Below are positions 35,110 through 44,600 of a stretch of DNA of 64,000 bases, piece by piece. Numbering within the stretch: the stretch's first letter is position 1; each line of letters starts with the position of its first letter. The notes below the pieces were generated by a model. It was not told the DNA's origin. It saw only the letters and a list, made by a program, of their open reading frames with translations, and did no database searches. Position numbers and translations under genes: made by a program. Source of the stretch: Maribacter forsetii DSM 18668 (GTDB lineage: Bacteria > Bacteroidota > Bacteroidia > Flavobacteriales > Flavobacteriaceae); the NCBI RefSeq assembly GCF_000744105.1, contig NZ_JQLH01000001.1, forward strand, positions 806,001-870,000, written 5' to 3'.

Positions 35110-36939
35110 ATGTCAGCAACAGCACATGCACATGTAGATGATCACGCACACGACGATCATGGACATCATCATAAAGAAACTTTTGTAACAAAGTATATCT
35201 TTAGTCAAGATCATAAAATGATTGGTAAACAATACCTTATTTTAGGTGTGTTTGTTATGGGTTTTATTGGTATTGCAATGTCATTATTGTTTAGAATGCA
35301 ATTGGCGTGGCCAGGGGAATCTTTTCCTATTTTTGAGGCACTTTTAGGTAAGTGGGCGCCAGGTGGTGTTATGGATGCTGATGTCTATCTAGCATTAGTA
35401 ACTATGCACGGTACCATCATGGTATTCTTTGTACTTACTGCTGGTTTAAGTGGTACGTTTAGTAATTTGTTGATTCCGTTACAGATAGGTGCAAGAGATA
35501 TGGCATCTGGTTTCTTGAACATGGTTTCTTTTTGGTTGTTTGCTATTGCCTCGGGTATAATGATTGTTTCATTATTTGTTGAAGCAGGACCAGCAGCAGC
35601 TGGTTGGACGATTTATCCACCTTTAAGTGCTTTGCCAATGGCTCAGCCTGGTTCAGGTATGGGTATGACATTATGGTTGAGCTCAATGGCGATATTTATC
35701 GCTTCATCTCTTTTAGGATCATTGAACTATATTGTAACTGTAATCAACTTAAGAACTAAAGGGATGTCAATGACAAGATTGCCTTTGACAATTTGGGCTT
35801 TCTTTGTAACAGCTATAATTGGTGTTATTTCATTCCCGGTATTATTATCTGCAGCTTTATTATTAATAATGGATAGAAGTTTTGGTACTTCTTTCTTCTT
35901 GTCGGATATTTTTATTCAAGGTGAAGTTTTACATTACCAAGGTGGTTCTCCAGTATTATATGAGCACCTGTTCTGGTTTTTAGGTCACCCAGAGGTATAT
36001 ATAGTATTGTTACCTGCATTAGGTATTACCTCTGAAGTTATGTCTACAAACGCTCGTAAACCAATTTTTGGTTACCGTGCAATGATTGCTTCTATTTTGG
36101 CAATCGCATTTTTATCGACAATCGTTTGGGGTCACCATATGTTTATTTCTGGTATGAATCCATTTTTGGGATCTGTATTTACATTTACAACATTATTGAT
36201 TGCAATACCATCTGCTGTAAAAGCATTTAATTATATAACTACACTTTGGAAAGGTAACCTACAATTGAATCCGGCTATGCTGTTTTCCATTGGTTTGGTA
36301 TCAACATTTATTACTGGTGGTTTAACCGGTATAGTTTTAGGTGATAGTACATTAGATATTAACGTTCATGATACTTACTTTGTGGTTGCTCACTTCCACT
36401 TGGTAATGGGTATATCTGCATTGTACGGGTTGTTTGCTGGTGTTTACCACTGGTTCCCTAAAATGTACGGAGGTAGATTAATGAACAAGAACTTAGGATA
36501 TGTTCACTTCTGGGTAACTGCAATTTGTGCTTATGGAGTATTCTTTCCAATGCACTTTGTAGGTATGGCTGGTGTTCCAAGAAGATATTATGAGAATACA
36601 GCTTTCCCAATGTTTGATGAGTTAACAGATATCCAAGTATTAATGACTGTTTTTGCTATTATAGCGGCAGCGGCACAGCTAGTATTTGTTGCTAACTTCT
36701 TCTATAGTATATTCTACGGTAAGGTTGGACCTCAAAATCCATGGAAGTCAAATACATTAGAATGGACTGCTGAACAAAAACATATTCACGGAAACTGGGC
36801 TGGTCCTATTCCTGAAGTTCATAGATGGGCTTATGACTATAGTAAAGTCTATGAGAACGGCGAATATATAATTGCTGGACAAGATTATGTTCCACAACAT
36901 ATACCATTGCAGGAAGATGAAGAGGAAATGAATCACTAA
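35110..36939 (+). CDS. coxA: cytochrome c oxidase subunit I with a His-rich N-terminus
   Basis: A 609-residue proton-pumping haem-copper oxidase subunit with about 12 helices. Ligand and channel motifs are clear: the first haem a histidine in LVTMHGTIMVFF, FWFLGHPEVYI (His293, cross-linked His-Tyr pair), VWGHHMFISGMNP (CuB) and HDTYFVVAHFHLVMG (haem a3 and haem a). The glutamate of HPEVYI lies where A-type oxidases keep the D-channel. Residues 6-21 hold eight histidines within 16 residues (AHAHVDDHAHDDHGHHH) before the first helix; this is an unusual, possibly metal-binding tail. It is the last gene of the operon, followed by a strong terminator. Confidence 0.96.
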   Translation: MSATAHAHVDDHAHDDHGHHHKETFVTKYIFSQDHKMIGKQYLILGVFVMGFIGIAMSLLFRMQLAWPGESFPIFEALLGKWAPGGVMDADVYLALVTMHGTIMVFFVLTAGLSGTFSNLLIPLQIGARDMASGFLNMVSFWLFAIASGIMIVSLFVEAGPAAAGWTIYPPLSALPMAQPGSGMGMTLWLSSMAIFIASSLLGSLNYIVTVINLRTKGMSMTRLPLTIWAFFVTAIIGVISFPVLLSAALLLIMDRSFGTSFFLSDIFIQGEVLHYQGGSPVLYEHLFWFLGHPEVYIVLLPALGITSEVMSTNARKPIFGYRAMIASILAIAFLSTIVWGHHMFISGMNPFLGSVFTFTTLLIAIPSAVKAFNYITTLWKGNLQLNPAMLFSIGLVSTFITGGLTGIVLGDSTLDINVHDTYFVVAHFHLVMGISALYGLFAGVYHWFPKMYGGRLMNKNLGYVHFWVTAICAYGVFFPMHFVGMAGVPRRYYENTAFPMFDELTDIQVLMTVFAIIAAAAQLVFVANFFYSIFYGKVGPQNPWKSNTLEWTAEQKHIHGNWAGPIPEVHRWAYDYSKVYENGEYIIAGQDYVPQHIPLQEDEEEMNH

Positions 36940-36954
36940 ATAAAATTTAAATCT

Positions 36955-36990
36955 AAAAAAGCCCAACTAGTAATAGTTGGGCTTTTTTTT
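36955..36990 (+). terminator. Terminator of the act-cox operon
   Basis: A 9-bp GC-rich stem (36961-36969 with 36974-36982), extended by an A-run pairing with a T-run, with GTAA loop and eight T. It lies 16 bp after the coxA stop. Confidence 0.9.
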
Positions 36991-37073
36991 TGGTAATAAT
37001 CCTAAGATATTATTAAGTTGTTCTAATTTTACTTAAAATTGATATCTTCAACTATTAAACATAAGTAAACACT

Positions 37074-37901
37074 ATGAAAAAGTTCGCCCTATTGATTATT
37101 CTGTTGGTTATTTCTGCTAACGGTTATTCGCAACGTAAACCCAAGATAAAAGGGAATAAAAATGTTATTGAAGTACGCGAGGATTTAGAGCCTTTTAATG
37201 CTATTGAATTGGTTGATGATCTTGACATCGTTATTCAAAAAGCAACTACAGAAGGTTATGCTTTGGAGCTGGATGATAATTTGGTAGATGTACTAAAATT
37301 TAAAGTGGACAATGGCACACTAAAGATATCTTCGTTCTATAATATTACGGGAAAGAAGAAATTGGAGATTACCATTTTCTTTCAAGAGCTGAATAGTATT
37401 AGAATGATGAATGGTAAAATTAGCATGAAGGATGTTATTTCTACCGATAGGTTAAGGGTAGAAACCTTTGGTACATCTAGACTAGAGTTAAATGCTACTG
37501 CTGATATTATGGATATTAACATGGAAGAAATCAGTTCAGGTGATTTTAACTTAGCCAGTGACTCTTTAAATCTTACATTAAAAGATAGAATAGATGTGAA
37601 ATTATATACCACTGGTGCTAGTAATAATATTTACATGTATAAAAATGCCTCTGCTAAAGTGGAGGGTACAACAGATTTTTTAATGGCTAAGTTGTATGGT
37701 AACACATCTCTAAAGGCATCTGATCTTCAAGCTAACTATGTTCTTGTAGTTGCCGAAGATTCACCAGATATAGAAGTTAGGGCTTTGAACACATTACAGC
37801 TTAGTTCTAAAGGTGGTACTAGAACCAAGCTCTATGGTGAACCTGAAATAACTATTCTTGATTTTTTAGACACATCAAGATTAGAGAAAGAGCGTAATTA
37901 G
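37074..37901 (+). CDS. GIN-domain (DUF2807) envelope protein
   Basis: A 275-residue exported protein: signal peptide MKKFALLIILLVISANGYSQ and then a right-handed beta-solenoid-like sequence with frequent alternating strands (FNAIELVDDLDIVIQKA, VDNGTLKISSFYN, LNSIRMMNGKISM, LRVETFGTSRLEL). This matches the putative auto-transporter adhesin head GIN domain (DUF2807), common in Bacteroidota and of unknown function. Its stop codon overlaps the stop of the convergent acyl-CoA dehydrogenase/oxidase gene by 3-4 bp (37898-37901), so there is no space for a terminator between them. Confidence 0.8.
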   Translation: MKKFALLIILLVISANGYSQRKPKIKGNKNVIEVREDLEPFNAIELVDDLDIVIQKATTEGYALELDDNLVDVLKFKVDNGTLKISSFYNITGKKKLEITIFFQELNSIRMMNGKISMKDVISTDRLRVETFGTSRLELNATADIMDINMEEISSGDFNLASDSLNLTLKDRIDVKLYTTGASNNIYMYKNASAKVEGTTDFLMAKLYGNTSLKASDLQANYVLVVAEDSPDIEVRALNTLQLSSKGGTRTKLYGEPEITILDFLDTSRLEKERN

Positions 37902-40162
37902 TTAGCTATTGGCGCGGTCATTAAGTGATCCGGTATTCCAAAACCATCTACAAGGCTATTAAGGTGCGGTCTCAGTTCTGTACACAGGCGTTCAACTCTT
38001 TGGCGTATAGCTTTAGATTTAGTTCCGCTTATGTAGCCTTGCTCTAAATACCATGATGCATCTTTTCTTATTTCATGCAGAGCATATAAGGTGCCTAGTT
38101 TTTCAAATAGCGCTTTATACTCTGGGTCGGTCATTGTGTCGTTGTGCGCTATAAATGATTTGTACGCCAGTTCGGCACTATATGCCTTGCCAAGTGTCAT
38201 TAAGTGTGTTTGTACCTTTAAAAAGGCTTGATATGACGGAATTCCTTTCTTAATATAACCTCTAATACGCATTGCAATAGTATAGGTTAATCTTCTTGTT
38301 CTATGTTCAAAAGCGTGTACATGAAATTTAGGATTGTATAAATGGTCTTTATCTGTCTTGTTTGTGTACAACGGGTTTATGGTGGACAGTTTATCACTTA
38401 GCTGAGAGCTTAATAATTTCAAGACAGTTGAAAAGCCTGCGCTGTTGAACTCCGCTTTAAAATCTGAAAGAACACCCTTAGCGGCTAGTTGTAATAATAC
38501 ATTATTATCGCCTTCAAAAGTTGTGAATATATCAACATCACCTTTCAGGTCTGCAATTCTATTCTCTAAAAGATAACCCTTGCCACCACAAGCTTCTCTA
38601 CATTCTTGAATGGCATCGTTGGCGTACCAAGTAATAATGGATTTAAGTCCTGCTACCTGCGTTTCAACCTGTCTTTTGTCTGGTTGAGATTCATCGCAAT
38701 AGAGCGCCATCATTTTATCTAACGTAATGTGATACACATACGCGCTGGCTACTATGGGAGTCAAGCGTAGTTGGTGAGATGGGTAATCCATCAAAAGGTC
38801 TTCTTGTATTTTAACGCTATCATTAAATTGTCTTCTTTTTAAAGCATGCTTAATGGCAACTGTCAATGCAAATTTTGCTCCGCCTAAACCTGCCCTGGCA
38901 ACGCATATTCTACCTCCTACCAGAGTACCCAACATGGTGAAAAAGCGTTTGTTCGGATTCTTTATTTCTGAATAATAATCTCCATTACCTAATATAGTAC
39001 CGTACTTGTTCAATAGATTCTCTTTTGGTACCTCAACTTGGTTAAACCAAATTTTGCCATTATCAACGCCGTTAAGTCCAAGTTTGTAACCGTTGTCCTC
39101 AACCATTATACCTGGTAATAATTCATGTTCTTGATTTCTAAGGGGAACTAGAATAGCGTGTACTCCTTCATTTTTTCCGTTTACAATAAGTTGAGCAAAA
39201 ACAGATGCCATTTTAGAATGAATGGCATTTCCAATATATTCTTTATTATCGTTTTTACCTGGGGTATGTATGACAATAGTTTCGGAATCTTTGTTATAGG
39301 TGGCCGTTGTTTTAATTCCGCGAACATTAGATCCGTGTCCGGTTTCTGTCATGGCAAAACAGCCTAATAATTCAGACTTACCTGTATCGTTTAAATACTT
39401 ATCATGGTGTTTCTTGGTGCCCAATTTCTGAATACTGCCACCGAATAACCCAAATTGTACCCCAAATTTTATAGATAGACTTCCGTCTGCCCACATCATA
39501 TTCTCAAAAATGTAAGCGTAGCCTTCCATATCATTGGTGCCACCATATGCTTCGGGATATGCCATTGCGCCGTAACCCTTATCCGCCAAAAACTCAACTT
39601 GTTTTAGAACATGATTTCGAAACTCTTCTTTGTTACGTCTTATTTCCCAAGAGAAAATTGGATCACTAAGTACGGCTCTAAAAGAATCTATTGCCTTTGC
39701 ATGATTTCCTTTTAAAATTGTGTCTATGGTTTTTGCCGAATATTGAGAGGATTTTTTTTCTAAGTCAATATGTACGTCAAATAAATGGCTGTAATGATTG
39801 GGTTGAATGCCCAAATTAATTTCAATACTTTTTATTTGATCGTTGTACGATATGTCATTGTAGTAGTGTGATGCTACTTTTTGACTGAAAGCCGTTAATG
39901 GATACGTTTCGTGCTCCACTAACTTTACACCACTATTTATAATCAATTGTTTCCAAGACTTGAATAACTCGTTTTTTGGCGGATTTTTGACATTCATCCA
40001 CGCTTTAAGTTGTTTTTTGTCATCTGAGGATAAGGTAACATCATTTGATATGGCGTTCTCAACAACATTTATTTCTGATGCCGACAAGAGGTCATCTGAC
40101 CATATAATATAAAAGACCGGAATATATTGTAATACTTGTGCTGTGTAATTTTCTTTTGTCAT
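37898..40162 (-). CDS. acyl-CoA dehydrogenase/oxidase family protein
   Basis: A 754-residue flavoprotein, longer than normal acyl-CoA dehydrogenases (about 380-400) and close to the size of peroxisomal-type acyl-CoA oxidases. The central part has the FAD/substrate motifs LGCFAMTETGHGSNVRG and LNGVDNGKIWFNQVEVPKEN, and later GKGYLLENRIADLKGDVDIF with the catalytic-glutamate neighbourhood TFEGDNNVLLQLAAKG. It probably catalyses the first step of fatty acid beta-oxidation, forming an enoyl-CoA. The electron acceptor (O2 or ETF) cannot be told. No other beta-oxidation gene is adjacent. Confidence 0.88.
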   Translation of the reverse strand: MTKENYTAQVLQYIPVFYIIWSDDLLSASEINVVENAISNDVTLSSDDKKQLKAWMNVKNPPKNELFKSWKQLIINSGVKLVEHETYPLTAFSQKVASHYYNDISYNDQIKSIEINLGIQPNHYSHLFDVHIDLEKKSSQYSAKTIDTILKGNHAKAIDSFRAVLSDPIFSWEIRRNKEEFRNHVLKQVEFLADKGYGAMAYPEAYGGTNDMEGYAYIFENMMWADGSLSIKFGVQFGLFGGSIQKLGTKKHHDKYLNDTGKSELLGCFAMTETGHGSNVRGIKTTATYNKDSETIVIHTPGKNDNKEYIGNAIHSKMASVFAQLIVNGKNEGVHAILVPLRNQEHELLPGIMVEDNGYKLGLNGVDNGKIWFNQVEVPKENLLNKYGTILGNGDYYSEIKNPNKRFFTMLGTLVGGRICVARAGLGGAKFALTVAIKHALKRRQFNDSVKIQEDLLMDYPSHQLRLTPIVASAYVYHITLDKMMALYCDESQPDKRQVETQVAGLKSIITWYANDAIQECREACGGKGYLLENRIADLKGDVDIFTTFEGDNNVLLQLAAKGVLSDFKAEFNSAGFSTVLKLLSSQLSDKLSTINPLYTNKTDKDHLYNPKFHVHAFEHRTRRLTYTIAMRIRGYIKKGIPSYQAFLKVQTHLMTLGKAYSAELAYKSFIAHNDTMTDPEYKALFEKLGTLYALHEIRKDASWYLEQGYISGTKSKAIRQRVERLCTELRPHLNSLVDGFGIPDHLMTAPIAN

Positions 40163-40276
40163 GCCATGAAATTACAATTTTTAGTTAGATTTCTTACAGG
40201 TATTTAACGGTCATTTGGGTATTTTGATAAATTGAATTAGCTATTGGTTTAAGTTAAAAGTTATCTGGTGTTTGTC

Positions 40277-40284
40277 TATCTTTG
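40277..40284 (+). promoter_or_regulatory. -7 element directly before ruvB (possible leaderless transcript)
   Basis: TATCTTTG is an exact TAnnTTTG match whose last base is 7 bp before the ruvB ATG at 40292. Transcription would begin at or next to the start codon. No TTG lies at the proper -33 distance. Confidence 0.45.
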
Positions 40285-40291
40285 TTAGTGT

Positions 40292-41314
40292 ATGAACGAG
40301 TATTTAGACCCATCTGCTGATGGTTTCTCTAATGAGGAACTTGATATTGAAAGAGCATTAAGACCTGTAAATTTTGACGATTTTGCCGGTCAAGATCAGG
40401 TGCTTGAAAACCTTAAGGTTTTTGTGGAAGCCGCAAATAGAAGAGGAGAAGCATTGGATCATACCTTGTTTCATGGTCCTCCGGGTTTGGGTAAAACTAC
40501 TTTGGCTAATATTCTTGCTAATGAATTGGGGGTGTCAATTAAAATAACATCTGGTCCTGTATTGGATAAACCAGGAGATTTAGCAGGGTTATTGACTAAC
40601 TTAGATGAGCGTGATGTGTTGTTTATTGATGAGATCCATAGATTAAGCCCTATTGTTGAAGAGTATTTGTACTCTGCAATGGAGGATTATAAAATAGATA
40701 TTATGTTGGAATCTGGACCAAATGCCAGGTCTGTTCAGATAAATTTAAATCCGTTTACATTGATTGGTGCAACAACACGGTCAGGATTATTGACTGCGCC
40801 TATGCGTGCGCGTTTTGGTATCCAAAGTAGATTGCAATATTATTCTACAGAACTACTTTCTACTATTGTAGAGCGTAGTGCAGAAATTTTGCGCGTACCT
40901 ATTTCTCAAGATGCAGCTATAGAAATTGCTGGTAGAAGCAGAGGTACACCTAGAATCTGCAATGCCTTACTTAGAAGGGTACGTGATTTTGCGGAGATTA
41001 AAGGAAATGGCTCTATTGATATGGAAATTTCAAAGTTTAGCTTAAAGGCATTGAACGTGGATGCTCATGGTCTTGATGAAATGGATAACAAAATACTAAC
41101 AACTATAATTGATAAATTCAAAGGCGGTCCTGTTGGTATTACCACTTTGGCAACTGCGGTTTCTGAGAGTGCAGAAACGATAGAAGAGGTGTACGAGCCG
41201 TTTTTAATTCAACAAGGTTTTATTATGAGAACTCCGCGCGGTAGGGAAGTCACAGAATTAGCTTATAAGCACCTTGGAAGAATAAAAGGCGGAATTCAAC
41301 CAGGGCTATTTTGA
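40292..41314 (+). CDS. ruvB: Holliday junction branch migration helicase RuvB
   Basis: A 340-residue hexameric AAA+ motor that drives Holliday junction migration together with RuvA (encoded at 54068-54649 here). Walker [14 protein letters not shown], Walker [11 protein letters not shown], sensor 1 [11 protein letters not shown], arginine-finger region [11 protein letters not shown], and a winged-helix C-terminus ([16 protein letters not shown]). Length is typical. The stop codon overlaps a TTG that starts a broken queG copy (41311), suggesting the ancestral order ruvB-queG. Confidence 0.97.
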   Translation: MNEYLDPSADGFSNEELDIERALRPVNFDDFAGQDQVLENLKVFVEAANRRGEALDHTLFHGPPGLGKTTLANILANELGVSIKITSGPVLDKPGDLAGLLTNLDERDVLFIDEIHRLSPIVEEYLYSAMEDYKIDIMLESGPNARSVQINLNPFTLIGATTRSGLLTAPMRARFGIQSRLQYYSTELLSTIVERSAEILRVPISQDAAIEIAGRSRGTPRICNALLRRVRDFAEIKGNGSIDMEISKFSLKALNVDAHGLDEMDNKILTTIIDKFKGGPVGITTLATAVSESAETIEEVYEPFLIQQGFIMRTPRGREVTELAYKHLGRIKGGIQPGLF

Positions 41315-41345
41315 GTATTGATATAAAATCTAAATGGACCAATAG

Positions 41346-41388
41346 TATTAAAACCGAAGCCAAACGCCTCGGTTTTTTATCATGCGGT
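41346..41388 (+). repeat. 43-bp direct repeat, copy A (in the queG remnant)
   Basis: All 43 bases are identical to 49200-49242 within intact queG. Sequence on both sides differs. The repeat brackets the 7.8-kb sulfur module. Confidence 0.9.
41350..41378 (+). terminator. Terminator-like hairpin inside the queG remnant, just after ruvB
   Basis: Left arm 41351-41360 pairs with 41366-41375 around CAAAC with one A-C mismatch, followed by T residues to 41378. It is encoded by the EAKRLGF codons of queG and now sits 36 bp after the ruvB stop, so it can end the ruvB transcript. The same structure exists in intact queG at 49204-49232. Confidence 0.5.
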
Positions 41389-41674
41389 ATATCCAAATCA
41401 GATTTTAAAAGATAGAAGAGCCTTGTATTGAAAAATGGCTTAATATGAATCTTTAAAGCTAAATTAAGTACCTGAAACTATTGAATAAAATGGTTCTGCT
41501 CACAACTTTTAATAGAGATTTCGAGGTTTGGGTTTCTATCAATGTACTTTATAAATATATCCTCCTAAATCGTTAATAATTTAATTTTTTCAATAAGTTT
41601 CCTTCGCTAGTTATCTTTTAGTAAATTGTTCTGTGCATTTGCGAAGTTCATTGCGCATATTCTAGCAAACCCCG

Positions 41675-44600
41675 ATGCTTTTTCTTCATTATTTTAAAGA
41701 AGCAATTATGGGTTGGAGTGTTGAATTTAAAATTCTCAAGTTTTTCTTTTATCCATTATCGGTAAGGTGTATTTCTTTAATAAGTACGCTTTTATTCCAA
41801 TTATCTTTTCTTTTTGCACAAGATGATGTACGTATAAAATATTATTCCTTAGAAGATGGTATTTCACAGGTCACAATAAACGAATTGTTAAAAGATAGTT
41901 TAGGATTTGTATGGATTGGAACTCAAGATGGGCTCAATAGATTTGATGGAAAGAAGTTTAAAACTTATAAATACGACGAATCTGACGATGCTTCCATTTC
42001 TGGAAATCATGTAACTAGTTTGCTGGAAGATAAATCTGGTAATATATGGGTGGGGACACTTGGCAATGGATTGAATCTTTATGACTATGAACTAGATGTT
42101 TTTCGTTCAATAGACTTAGAGAACCTTGTGCCTAACGAGACAATTCTGGATATGGTTGTAGACCACAAAAGTAATGTCTGGATAACTACACGTAACTCAG
42201 GACTATATAAAATTACTTCTGATGGTGAGAATTTTATCCAAGAGAATTTTCTCAAGAACACATCTTTAAGTGGACTCTATTTTGATAACAGCCATAATTT
42301 ATGGGTGGGAGGGTATAATGGGACTGTTTATAAATTTGATTTAAACCCCGGTGTTTCATCAGCTATTTCATCTGATATAAGTGTGGAAGGTGATGTACAA
42401 GCATTTTTTAGAAGTAACGAAAAATTATTTATTGGCACTGAAATCGGTATGTTCTTGTACGATACTAATTCAAAACAGCTCCAAAAAATCAATTTGAATA
42501 AATATGGTGGAAGCCCTACTAGACATGTTGTAACTTTTTTGAAAGCTGACAATTCCACAGTTTGGGTTGGTACTGGGTCAGGTTTATTTTTGTTTGATGT
42601 ATATGCACTTGAAGTAGTTCTAAACATTCAATATTCAGAAAATGAAACTGACGGATTAAGTAATAATACTGTTCAGTCATTGCTGAAAAATTCAGAAAAT
42701 CAATTATTAGTAGGTACAGCAAACAATTTGAATCTCCTAGATTTTAATAGTCCTTATTTTAAAAACATTTCCAAAAATAAGAGAGGCTCACAAGTATTAA
42801 ATGATAATGTGATATTTTCAATTTTAAAGGATGGAAAAGACCTGTGGTTTGGTACTTCTGATGGGGGATTGAACCTTATTCGGGAAGATAATGTATATTA
42901 TTTTCAAGAAAATCAAAACGACCCTTTCAGTATTTCGGGTAATGTAATTCGAGAAATTTGTAAGGATGAAGCGAATCAGCGAATCTGGATAGCCACAACT
43001 AGAGGGCTTAGTATGATAGATTTAAAGACTTTTGACGCTGAAAATCCTAAGTTCAAAATATTTAGACATGTAAAGAGTAACCCCAATACTATTAGTAATG
43101 ATTTTCTTAAAGGAATCGCACTCGATTCTTCTGGTATAGTTTGGGGAGCTACATTTGGTCACGGAATTTTCAGTTTGAAGATGGATTCAAATGGCAATGA
43201 AAAGATTTATAGATACAAGAACGAGAAGGGTAATTCAAATTCTCTTATTAATGATTTTGCACAATGTATTACTATAGATAAAATAGGGGACATTTGGATC
43301 GGTTCTCAGGGTGGTCTTACTAAATTGAGCTTTAAAAACTATCCTAACCCCGTTTTTACAAATTATACACGAAATGATGATTTAGAGAATTCGTTATCCC
43401 ATAATTCTGTTTACGATATTTTGGTAGATGACGAAGACAATAAATGGGTAGCAACACGTTACGGTTTAAATTTGTGGCAACAAGATGGTACATTTAAATC
43501 GTGGACAGAGCAAAATCAATTTACAAGTGCCATAATCTATGGAGTACAAGATGACCTTGATGGAAATCTTTGGCTGGGTACTACTGCTGGTATTGTTCAT
43601 TTTAATCCAAGAAGCAACCAGTTTAAACAATATGGGGTTCAAGACGGTATTCAGAGTAACGAGTTTGATATTCATGCGAGATTTAGGGATGATCAGGGAT
43701 TTATTTATTTGGGCGGTATTGATGGCCTTACCTATTTTCATCCTCGAGATTTAACCAGTATCGATGCACCACAACCACTTTATTTTTCTGAATTTCGGAT
43801 TAAGGATCAAGTATTAAAAGCTAACAGCTCACCTAAAAGTGCCCTAAAGGAATCATTGTTAAAGACTAAAGAGTTAAAATTCAATAATAATCAATTCCCA
43901 TTTTATCTTCAGTTTTCTTCTGTTGATTTCCGTTTAAACAAACAGATTGGATATGGGTATAAGTTATTGCCCAATAATAAAGAATGGAATATGCTTAAAG
44001 ACCCGGAGATTCAATTTTTGAACCTTCCATCGGGTAATCATACGTTGCTGGTAAATGGTTTTTCACGGGGTGTAGAATGGGATCAAGAGCCTCTTAAAAT
44101 GAAGTTGCATATAATTCCTCCATGGTGGTCAACCTGGTGGGCTTACATGCTATACGTCATTTTAGCGATAGTATTGGCATATTCTTTCTATAAGTTTAAG
44201 GTTTCAAGAAAGTTGGCATTTGCTGAAAGTAACAGGCTTAAAGAAATAGACCAACTAAAGAATAGTCTTTATACGAATATTACGCATGAGTTTAGAACTC
44301 CTTTGACAGTAATATTGGGTATGGCCGAAACTATAAAGGAAAATCTTGGTGAAAAAGAATTTGTAAGGGTAAATAAACCTCTTGAGATAATTGCGCGAAA
44401 TGGCAAAAGCCTATTGCATTTAGTTAATGAAATGCTAGAGCTTGCTAAGTTGGAAAGCGGAAATATAGAATTGCAACTCGTGAAGACCGATGTAATCTCA
44501 TTTATTAAATACATCTGTGAAAGTTTTCAATCGTATGCCTATGAAAAAAATGTCAATTTAGTAGTATACTCAGAAGTAGACAGCTTATTAATGGATGTAG

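Larger units (their letters stand above)
41311..41452 (+). pseudogene. queG: queG 5' remnant (epoxyqueuosine reductase fragment)
   Basis: A TTG at 41311, overlapping the ruvB stop, opens a frame [19 protein letters not shown] continuing [12 protein letters not shown], which aligns without gaps with the first 32 residues of the intact QueG at 49165. It then reaches a stop (TAG at 41413). After a frame shift the homology resumes as EEPCIEKWLNMNL, where intact QueG has [15 protein letters not shown], and ends in a second stop near 41452. Faint similarity may continue to about 41490. This is the decayed 5' end of a queG gene; the rest is missing. The remaining bases to 41674 hold nothing recognisable apart from AT-rich sequence upstream of the sensor gene. 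Confidence 0.85.

Noticed and set aside
41453..41674. Possible longer queG remnant or small gene before the sensor gene
   Set aside because: Only faint similarity to QueG residues near RLDPRKLVE up to about 41490; beyond that there are frequent stops and no pattern.
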